Below are positions 55,778 to 64,000 of a stretch of DNA of 64,000 nucleotides, piece by piece. Origin of the DNA: Branchiostoma floridae (Eukaryota > Chordata > Leptocardii > Amphioxiformes > Branchiostomatidae); NCBI RefSeq assembly GCF_000003815.2, contig NC_049990.1, positions 4,527,803 through 4,591,802 on the forward strand, read 5' to 3'. Position numbers and translations under genes: made by a program. Positions within the stretch are counted from its first letter, which is position 1, and each line of letters begins with the position of its first letter. The notes beneath the pieces are model-generated. The model saw nothing but the letters and a program-made list of their open reading frames with translations. It was not told the DNA's origin and did not search any database.

Positions 55778-58545
55778 CAGGGTTGTAGCCAGCGCCCGTC
55801 CTTCCGTCCTTTGACGGAATTTTGCAGCTGGGGACGGAAAAATATTTTGCCCATTCCGTCCTCTGTGACGGAGAAAATCGATATGTAAAGATACAACAAA
55901 AACTAAAAATCGCCGTGCAAAGATCTCCAAAAATTAAAAGGATTTTTTCACAGCGCCGGGGCAGGGGTCCGCATTTCAGGCTATTTAGAAGGCTTATTTT
56001 ATCAGGTTTTTAGGGCCATATCTACGATAATAGTAGCAGTCACTTAACTTCTTTTCAGTTTGACATAACAATATTTCAAGTCAAAGCGTCAAAGTCAACT
56101 AAAAACTCGTAATCAACAAACTTTACTCAGCTCAACAGTAACGTTAACTATTGTCCGGTTTGACATCCGAAGTTGAAGCGCTTATTTATAGCGCTAGTAT
56201 CTTCGATGCTCCGTTAGCCGCCGTGCCGTGCGACTGTTGTTGACGGTCTTACATCCCTAAGTTGCCGCCTCGCTGTCAGACGATATACCAACGGACATGT
56301 TTCAAGAAAAATACCCGGCGAAACCATTGTTCCGCGTCAGATTCTATTCTATAAAACATGTGGGTTACAGTCTGATAAATATTTTGTAGAAGCACCGCTG
56401 TGGGAAAGTGCAAGGAATAATCACGTAGCATACGAAGTTCGCTGTCAACTGTCACACGACTGTTTGAAACTCTAACCAACAGCCGCGGCCTTTGATGAAG
56501 TCGGCGAAAAGGTGCACTGCCTTTGCAACAAGGAAGCCGACGGTCTCATGGTGGGCGGGGCCACATGACGAGGCTTGCCCCGGCCCCGAAAGGAAATGCC
56601 CGGGTTTTACATACAAACTTACGGTGGCTTGTACTTTACCTTGCCGAACCAAAGAGCTTCAAATTTAGAACAGGAAATTTGGGGACGCGACCCGCCCTTG
56701 CTCTAGAAATGTGTCAGAGAGAATTGATTTTATTTTTCGCGCTGAAAAAGAAATGACGCAACTAATAGTAAGAGCCTATGTGATCAACCCCGCTCCCCAT
56801 ATAAGGCGATTCCCGGGAAAATCTGGCTGTTCCGGGGAGGGGTCCCACCCCGCTATAATAGGACCGCGCCGGATCAAACCGTGGGCGATTCTTTCAAGTG
56901 ATTCGTTGTACATGCTCGCCGACTCGCCGTCTATGTTTCCAATCTTTGTAAAGTGTTAAAATGCTACTTACCTCATTAAGATGAACTGACAGATGAAGTG
57001 TGTTGTGTTAATCGACGGTTTCTCTCATCGGCGATGGTAGGAATCGACGTGAACTTTGATACGACTTAACTAAGTAAGACGCAAACGGCCGTTGTTGAAA
57101 ATGTTTTATTCTCGCCGATGTGAGGGCGCCGTTATCCCTTGTATGTGCTATTGTGCTTGTGAATATTTCTGGATCTGCCATATAGATCCCCNNNNNNNNN
57201 NNNNNNNNNNNNNNNNNNNNNNNNNNNNNNNNNNNNNNNNNNNNNNNNNNNNNNNNNNNNNNNNNNNNNNNNNNNNNNNNNNNNNNNNNNNNNNNNNNNN
57301 NNNNNNNNNNNNNNNNNNNNNNNNNNNNNNNNNNNNNNNNNNNNNNNNNNNNNNNNNNNNNNNNNNNNNNNNNNNNNNNNNNNNNNNNNNNNNNNNNNNN
57401 NNNNNNNNNNNNNNNNNNNNNNNNNNNNNNNNNNNNNNNNNNNNNNNNNNNNNNNNNNNNNNNNNNNNNNNNNNNNNNNNNNNNNNNNNNNNNNNNNNNN
57501 NNNNNNNNNNNNNNNNNNNNNNNNNNNNNNNNNNNNNNNNNNNNNNNNNNNNNNNNNNNNNNNNNNNNNNNNNNNNNNNNNNNNNNNNNNNNNNNNNNNN
57601 NNNNNNNNNNNNNNNNNNNNNNNNNNNNNNNNNNNNNNNNNNNNNNNNNNNNNNNNNNNNNNNNNNNNNNNNNNNNNNNNNNNNNNNNNNNNNNNNNNNN
57701 NNNNNNNNNNNNNNNNNNNNNNNNNNNNNNNNNNNNNNNNNNNNNNNNNNNNNNNNNNNNNNNNNNNNNNNNNNNNNNNNNNNNNNNNNNNNNNNNNNNN
57801 NNNNNNNNNNNNNNNNNNNNNNNNNNNNNNNNNNNNNNNNNNNNNNNNNNNNNNNNNNNNNNNNNNNNNNNNNNNNNNNNNNNNNNNNNNNNNNNNNNNN
57901 NNNNNNNNNNNNNNNNNNNNNNNNNNNNNNNNNNNNNNNNNNNNNNNNNNNNNNNNNNNNNNNNNNNNNNNNNNNNNNNNNNNNNNNNNNNNNNNNNNNN
58001 NNNNNNNNNNNNNNNNNNNNNNNNNNNNNNNNNNNNNNNNNNNNNNNNNNNNNNNNNNNNNNNNNNNNNNNNNNNNNNNNNNNNNNNNNNNNNNNNNNNN
58101 NNNNNNNNNNNNNNNNNNNNNNNNNNNNNNNNNNNNNNNNNNNNNNNNNNNNNNNNNNNNNNNNNNNNNNNNNNNNNNNNNNNNNCGTGCTGTTTCTTTT
58201 CTGTGTAATTCTATACAATATAGAAGTACAGCTGTGTAACACGCTTACAATCTTACCCTCATACCAGCAATCTGTGCGATCACTGCGGTGGCGGTAGCAT
58301 CGGCCCCTTTCCTAAATAAAATCCAGCGTAAAACCCTCGTGTAATTTCTTTTACCAAGACAGCTCAAAATGCTGGAAATAGCGTTTCAGAGGGTCTAGAT
58401 TTCAAAATTTTCCGGGGGAGCATGCCCCCGGACCCCCCTAGGAACGTCGCGCCTTCGGCGCGACATCTCGCGCCTACGGCGCTCGATAGGATTTTCAGTA
58501 AAAAGTGGGGGGACGGAAAATGATTTCGGGCTGGCTACAACCCTG
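55778..58545. mobile_element. hAT-like DNA transposon interrupted by the assembly gap
   Basis: The ends are CAGGGTTGTAGCCAGC and its inverse GCTGGCTACAACCCTG. Exact 8-bp direct repeats GCCTAGAT flank it (55770-55777 and 58546-58553), the target-site length typical of hAT. The interior contains the 994-N gap, so transposase content cannot be judged; the visible parts show no convincing transposase. It sits about 340 bp upstream of the yellow-like start codon. A GTAAGT donor on the minus strand at 56971 inside the element could serve a 5' exon, which is speculative. Confidence 0.8.
57192..58185. other. Assembly gap (994 N)
   Basis: Run of N inside the hAT-like element. Open frames that cross it are artefacts. 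Confidence 1.
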
Positions 58546-58553
58546 GCCTAGAT

Positions 58554-60449
58554 TATTGTACAGGTCTCCCTCCTGTAAACATATACTCAGTACAGAACCA
58601 GTACGATCAATAATATAGTACGTGCCGCTTCAACTGTCACCAAAGGTTGTTTCTAGCTACTATTATGCTGCCCTTGTTTACACTCGTACGTTCTGGTTCA
58701 GTGCACCGGTACATTTGATTTTGAAAGGCCGAACAGGTCAATCCTCTGCCCTGCCCACTTCGGGCCCTTGAAAAAATGCAAGAATGTGTCCTACACGCAG
58801 TCTGTCGTTTTCTTGTTGGTTGGAATGCTAATTTGGTCGGACGCCTGAGATCATTCTATTCAATATGAAAAGTTGTTCCCACCGTTCACAAGGGAATCAG
58901 TCAAAATCGTGTTACTTAAATGATCATAACTAGGTCATTCTGTAGCTTACATTAGTCATGTAACGTTATAATGCTTCAAGCACTCAAGCAGATATGAGGA
59001 GTAGCGATCGTAACATTCTACCGTGCTATAAAGGTTCGTGTGCTGCTGATGCTTCATACGACGTAATTGTTTATTGTTATAGCTAACTGCACCTCGCACT
59101 ACCTGTGCAAGGACATTTGACACGCCGAACCAAACGTGAGTGACCTGGCCGAAGGCACATTGCTACCGTCCATAAAAACGAACGAGAAAGTACAGCTTAT
59201 GAGTCGTACCTTCAATGACTACTTGAAGATCAGTCCAAGCCGTATCCGCAGTGATTGCTATCGCATAATGGGAGTCTCCGATAACGAATCAAAGCCAACA
59301 GTTGACCAACTCTACTCTACTCTACTCTGATTTATAGGACACTGGTGAACCTACGTTGTGTGCTGCACGTAGTGAGTGACTGCAGGCGCCTACTAGTAGG
59401 TAATGACAGGGCGTCAGCCAACACCTGGAGGTCATTTGAAACTGGTTCGTCCACCTTGTATATAACCGGCAACGAATGACATGCAATGATAGATAATGGG
59501 CACCAGTAGGTGTCGCTGTATCGTTCTATCTAACAACGCTGAAGTCCTCTCGATGTTTTACGAAATCATATTAAACAAGATAACGTTATGGAAATTTGGC
59601 ACACGCGTCTCAGAACACAGCACCTATGCAAATACAATATTCTCTAAAAGAACGTCGTACGGATTGTCCCGGTCTTCAAATTTTCTTTCAATCAAAAGCA
59701 TGCCAATTTCTCGCACTAAGCTCGTTAGCTGGTGTGTTACGCCGAAGGGCGGTTATACCGACTATATAGATACAGATACAGATACAGATGATGTCTCAAA
59801 CACCATACGAGGTGTATTGTCATTGGGTCTACGATAAACTTCCCCTTCACGAAACAACGGGATTTTGACAAAACATTCATACTGTCCGGAAATCTACTGT
59901 GCGACATGTTTGTGAAAGGGCGACCTCGTGTCAACTTACCTTTACTGAATGTTTCATACTATATCAATGAAAACGTTCAGCAAGCTCTAAAATTAAATTA
60001 CGGACTGTGCATACCTTAATCCAGTGATTTTCGTCTACTTGTAGTCTCCAGTGCTCGACACCGCCTTCCAGCTCCGAAGCCGCACTGCCAGTGACGCTAT
60101 TTCTTACAACATCAAAGGACGCGAAACCGAACACCTGAGGTCAAAAGGTCAACACCCTGTCCTTGAGGACAGCTCAAGTCCGTCAATGAAATTTGTAGGA
60201 ACAGAGACGGAATGACAGAGTTTCGTCGTGGCAACACACACATCTGTACAAAGCCAATATATATCTTCAGAAATGACGCACTAGTATTCGGTTGTGACAA
60301 CAGTTGGGAATGGGAAAACAGAAGACGAAAACGTACCATAAAGAAGAAGGACGAACCACAATTGGAATTCTTTTTACTACCTCTCTGCCCCCAAGGTTTG
60401 CTGATTAGATTATACCGTTCACATGCACGTCACTAACACTGGTGTCGGC
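58554..60449. other. Intergenic region, no gene recognised
   Basis: Mixed-composition sequence with a short (CTCTA)n at about 59311-59327 and one LINE 3' scrap (separate entry). No coding signal is supported. Confidence 0.4.
59728..59789 (+). mobile_element. LINE 3'-end fragment, plus orientation
   Basis: GCTGGTGTGTTACGCCGAAG, GGCGGTTATACC and a (GATACA)4 tail, matching the 3' end of the family seen at 39113 and 20352. Confidence 0.65.
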
Positions 60450-60574
60450 ACAACTTTAGGTCGACATTTCCTGTGCTTTAGGTCACGATTGTAACAACAC
60501 AATTCCATTAGCGAATGGAATTTGGTCTGTTGCAATTGTGACCTGAAACACACAAAATAACGACATAAAGTTGT
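60450..60574. mobile_element. Near-perfect palindromic MITE
   Basis: 125 bp. Arms ACAACTTTAGGTCG / CGACATAAAGTTGT and a tight inner stem AGGTCACGATTGTAACA / GTTGCAATTGTGACCT closing on ATTCCATTAGCGAATGGAAT. Confidence 0.7.
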
Positions 60575-61215
60575 ACCCAATAATGGCAGCGGCACGTGTG
60601 TCTATGGTATGCTTATTCGAGTGGGCAGAGGTAGTCAAAATAGTCTAACATCTTTATGGTTCCGCCTGTCTTGTTCATATGGTATGTGAAATTTACTTAG
60701 CATGTGGCTTTGCCCTCGGGGAGACCAAAAACCCTCATCAGCTATGTATCCAAGTATCTACTAGGCTCCACGTGTCACTGAAAATAGTAGAAATTGGTCA
60801 AATAGACAGATGACACACGGCCCAAAACCACAGTATGCGACATAGCCGGTCCCATATCATAAACTGTTTTTTTTTTGCCGGCCGACTCCTCTGGTGTGCT
60901 ATTTGTTTATTGTACCATTTTCAGCAATGTATGGGCCTGGTAAAGACTATAGCTACATCTTACGAAAAAGGCCCCGTGCTCTTTAAATAGTCTAGAAACC
61001 ACACGAAAGACTTTCGGCAACATACAATAGGTTTATTCTAGTCCACAAGCACATTATACATTAGATATAATCCGCATCTTACATCAATTACCATTGTACG
61101 AACGTTACAATAAATAGATCTTCGGTATACAAATAGTTTTTGGCACAAGCACAACAACAGGGACCTGACTCTATACATATACACAACTCATCATGGCGGA
61201 TGATTACAAGTCAGC

Positions 61216-61386
61216 TCCAGCCGATCCTACTTATACGGTACCATAAGATAGTATCAAAGCTGGTCAAGGAGTATAGCCAGCCAAAGGGAATCAGACCGTA
61301 GCATACACACACCTAGGCCGGCTTCTCTTCGCTGACCAGCTTTTGATACTACATATCTTATGGTACCATAGGATTTGGTTGGAGAT
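61216..61386. mobile_element. Palindromic MITE, third copy of the 19313 family
   Basis: Contains GGTACCATAAGATAGTATCA and its inverse, with CAAGGAGTATAGCCAGCC. The ends are more degraded than in the other copies. Confidence 0.65.
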
Positions 61387-61396
61387 GTTCCTTTAA

Positions 61397-62461
61397 GCCC
61401 CGGTCACAAAGCGCGTACGATTCCTTGCGATTCCTTCCGATGCGCAGGATAATCGCAGTGCGACGTAAGTCGGAAGAAAATCGGAAGCAATGGTTTAAGT
61501 ATATAAAGCCGTGGTCACAAAGCGCGTAGTGGATCGTACGATGAGGTCATAAGAGCGTGCCTGCGTCAATCGCAGTGGATCATAGTAAATCGGGGAGCGT
61601 CGTATGGCGAAAAATAGAGCTGAAATGGATTTTGAACATGTTCAAAATTTCGCTATCGTCGTAAGATTTTATTTGCCCCCATAGCAGAGTTCATTACGGC
61701 AATTTTTGTCTACTGATGAGGTTATAGATTTATGATTTTTTAGCATGTTGTGATGGTTTTAGTTTTCCCTGATATTGTCGATATTGACGAAAAGGGGAAA
61801 TATATCAGTCGCAACTGCCACAGTCGCAACCAGAGAACAGCGCGCCACGCACAGGTGATGCAGACAAATTGTTTGATCGCTTCATGCACGTGAGTTTATA
61901 ATTAGATCAAATCTCAGCTCTCGTCGGTCTTGGGTCAGTTTACCATAATCGTAATAACCATGGGGACAACTCGAACATAAAGGCAGGCTCTATGAGTCGG
62001 AAATATATATGATATAATTCTTATCATTTGATTTTTGTATGATGGCATCTTTTTGTTGATAGCATATCATGATCATGACGATCTTCGATAGAGCCTGACA
62101 CGTAGAGCCGGCAAGCAGACCGAGATAACCATACCAGTACTCACGCTTGATTTGAACTTTTGCTTGTAATACTCTTGTTGTCATGGTCTTTTTAAATTTA
62201 TTTTTACAGTTAAAGATATTATAGGAAGGTATTAAACAGCTATGTCCACATTTTGTTGGTTAAAGAAGCACAAAAGCGGTCAGACGGCTATACAGAAGAG
62301 ACACAAGTGAAAAATCGTGCGACGCTGGAAAAATTTTGAACACCATCCGATGCGTTGCGATGGCTTGCGATGCTTACGATTTTCTTGCGATGTACTGCGC
62401 TCATCGTACGATATGCGGAATAGTCCATCGCAAGGAATCGTACGCGCTTTGTGACCGGGGC
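61397..62461. mobile_element. TTAA-flanked (piggyBac-like) non-autonomous element
   Basis: The ends GCCCCGGTCACAAAGCGCGT and its inverse extend for about 40 bp (ACGATTCCTTGCGAT). TTAA lies immediately outside both (61393-61396, 62462-62465). A second copy of the tip (GTGGTCACAAAGCGCGTA) occurs at about 61513. No transposase is visible in 1065 bp. Confidence 0.75.
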
Positions 62462-62465
62462 TTAA

Positions 62466-63300
62466 AGCATGCTCTGGCGTTCACTGATTTGAGAGTGATT
62501 TGGTGTACATATATTCGTCTCGAACCATCGCAAAAGTACAATTTGAGATAGATAAAAGCAGAAAAAGTGATTGAAATTCCTCGTAGGCTTTGTTGTTTTA
62601 TGTCATTTGTATTCATATGCCTATGAACAGTATACAATGAGCAACACATCGCAGTAGATGGTCAAGATTTATCATGGGCTTTGGTGATTTAAGTTATTTC
62701 ACGATCATGTTTTTGTAACAATGTATGTTGTTAACACAGTGAATGACGACATCTATCAGAATGAAACTGAACTGCAAGTAGCAACTGATCAGATACAGAA
62801 AGTTGGGTCTACCTTCAACCTTGAGTGAAAACTTAAAAGAGAGGCACGTTACACATGTTGTACACTGCGTAAGTATCAACTAGTCAGGCGTAGAATTTTA
62901 TAAAATGAGGTATTTCATTTAAATTTAAACACATGTTTGACCAGATTGATTCACTTTTTTTTTTTGAAGGAACATATCCACTTTACAAAGGGTAAAGGAC
63001 AGTCTGATCAAGTCTTTGCTTTGATTTATTCATCAAATTCAATACATGACCAACATGTTCATCATAAGATAGTGGAGTTGTTTTTTGTACACAGCTATCT
63101 TGTCAGCATCCACCAACATTTCAGTTTCTGTCTGCTGCCTTCCTCAGACCTTCTGAATGGATTTCGTAGGCAAGTAAGAATTTTAAAAATCTAGTTGTGT
63201 ACAAGAAAATAACTCCACATCATATGATCTGCCGATGCGATGAAGTTATTCACTGTCTTCCATGTTCAATTTTTGGCGACGCCTCAGGGGCGGGGCAATT
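62466..63300. other. Intergenic region, no gene recognised
   Basis: AT-rich. A stretch near 63080-63170 (CCTTCCTCAGAC) resembles parts of the palindromic element that follows but could not be delimited. Confidence 0.35.
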
Positions 63301-63319
63301 AACTAAGCACCCTTACACT

Positions 63320-63615
63320 AGTAGAGTATGTGGGGAAGGACAACCTCAAACCAACCGTTCACACTTCAGAAAAGACGCTGCAGCCACATGTTCCCCGTAT
63401 AGGCCTAGGAACTTTATTCGAACCAGTACACAACAAACATGTTTCGCCGTGTGGCTTCCTCAGTGTTATAATAATTATGGGCTCGAATGAGCATAGTACA
63501 GCATGTCTGTTGTGTACTGGTTCGAATAGATTTCCTATTAGGCGTAAGATGTGAAGATGTGGCGTAAGTGTGAACGGTTGGCTTGAGGTTTTCCTTCCCC
63601 ACATACATTCTTACA
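63320..63615. mobile_element. Palindromic element just downstream of the right-edge gene
   Basis: Inverted arms TATGTGGGGAAGGA, CCTCAA and CCAACCGTTCACACTT with an inner pair GAACCAGTACACAACA / TGTTGTGTACTGGTTC. It lies about 20 bp past the stop codon of the neighbouring coding exon, so it is probably in its 3' UTR. Confidence 0.65.
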
Positions 63616-63637
63616 CCAGTAGTTATCAAACGCCTGG

Positions 63638-64000
63638 CTATACAAAGAAGCTCATGACACTATGGCTGTCTTCGTGAACCTCACTCTCCCTGCTCGATTC
63701 TACATCCTCAGCGTCCGCCTCCGAATGGAGGGAGCTCTCGTAGTCAGTTCTATCTGACGTCATGTCCGTGACGTCAGAGGTGACGTCAGAGCCTTGAGAG
63801 AGTTTTAAGGTGCGAGGTACGATGGAGGGGCGCGGGGCCGGGACCGGCTTCTGCGACGGTCTCTGTACTTCGGTCGTCTTTAGGATTGATATTCTTGGAA
63901 CTTTGATGCTTCCACTGGAAGAACGCGGGGTCGAGTTGGGGGTTGTGTGAGAACTGGACAGTGGGGATGTGAAAGGGGATAGCGGTATCCCTTGCAGGCT
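63638..64000 (-). CDS. C-terminal coding exon of an unidentified gene (partial at right edge)
   Basis: A minus-strand frame is open from the right edge to a TAG at 63638-63640, giving 120 residues. It has no start codon, since it is the end of a longer protein. It is rich in Ser, Thr and Pro (TPNSTPRSSSGSIKVPRISI), has a proline-rich KPVPAPRPS that could bind SH3 domains, an acidic Ser-rich stretch (SEADAEDVESSRESEVHEDS) and ends MSFFV. GC content is higher than in the flank. I do not recognise the family. An open frame of this length in such composition could be chance, but the coding-like codon use favours a real exon. Confidence 0.55.
   Translation of the reverse strand, partial: SLQGIPLSPFTSPLSSSHTTPNSTPRSSSGSIKVPRISILKTTEVQRPSQKPVPAPRPSIVPRTLKLSQGSDVTSDVTDMTSDRTDYESSLHSEADAEDVESSRESEVHEDSHSVMSFFV

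Noticed and set aside
57092-58297. Open frames of 364 and 401 residues across the gap
   Set aside because: Almost entirely unknown bases; an artefact of the N run.

Overview
The window is animal nuclear DNA, most likely from a cephalochordate (amphioxus, Branchiostoma-like). I infer this from the many short exons with ordinary GT..AG introns, proteins close to chordate families (UGGT, Roco/death-domain proteins, a yellow/MRJP-like protein), and introns full of small palindromic transposons. One assembly gap of 994 N lies at 57192-58185. All genes I can support are on the minus strand.

Layout from right to left in transcription order. (1) 63638-64000: the last coding piece of an unidentified gene cut by the right edge. 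(2) 58554-63637: intergenic, with several palindromic elements and a TTAA-flanked element. (3) 51486-55433: a seven-exon yellow/MRJP-family gene (434 codons) with a signal peptide and a GPI-anchor-like tail. A 2.8-kb hAT-like element carrying the gap lies upstream. (4) 44311-49966 and 33514-41503: two tandem paralogues of a membrane-anchored LRR-Roc-COR protein ending in a Cys2-Cys2 segment and a Death domain. Both have conserved 5' UTR exons and an identical NF-kappaB-type decamer upstream. The first intron of the 33-41 kb copy was enlarged by two 1.06-kb Helentron-like insertions, one of them hit by a LINE fragment. (5) 1-32154: UDP-glucose:glycoprotein glucosyltransferase. I traced forty exons that stay in frame across every junction; the gene leaves the window in exon 40. 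Its start sits at a TCTCGCGAGA-type promoter.

The most striking structure is in intron 1 of UGGT: a 7.5-kb foldback element (24446-31948). It has terminal inverted repeats of about 300 bp and, inside them, two opposed arrays of an ~89-bp minisatellite. Each minisatellite unit carries a short dyad (TGTGTCA, 7 nt, TGACACA). The outer arrays are homogeneous and the centre is decayed, with the dyad kept better than the spacers.

The genes do not form an operon or pathway. UGGT is a housekeeping ER folding sensor, the Roco-Death pair looks like signalling or immune-type receptors, and the yellow-like protein is probably a cell-surface or secreted beta-propeller. Exon boundaries were derived by hand from splice consensus, frame continuity and remembered family sequence; no search was run.
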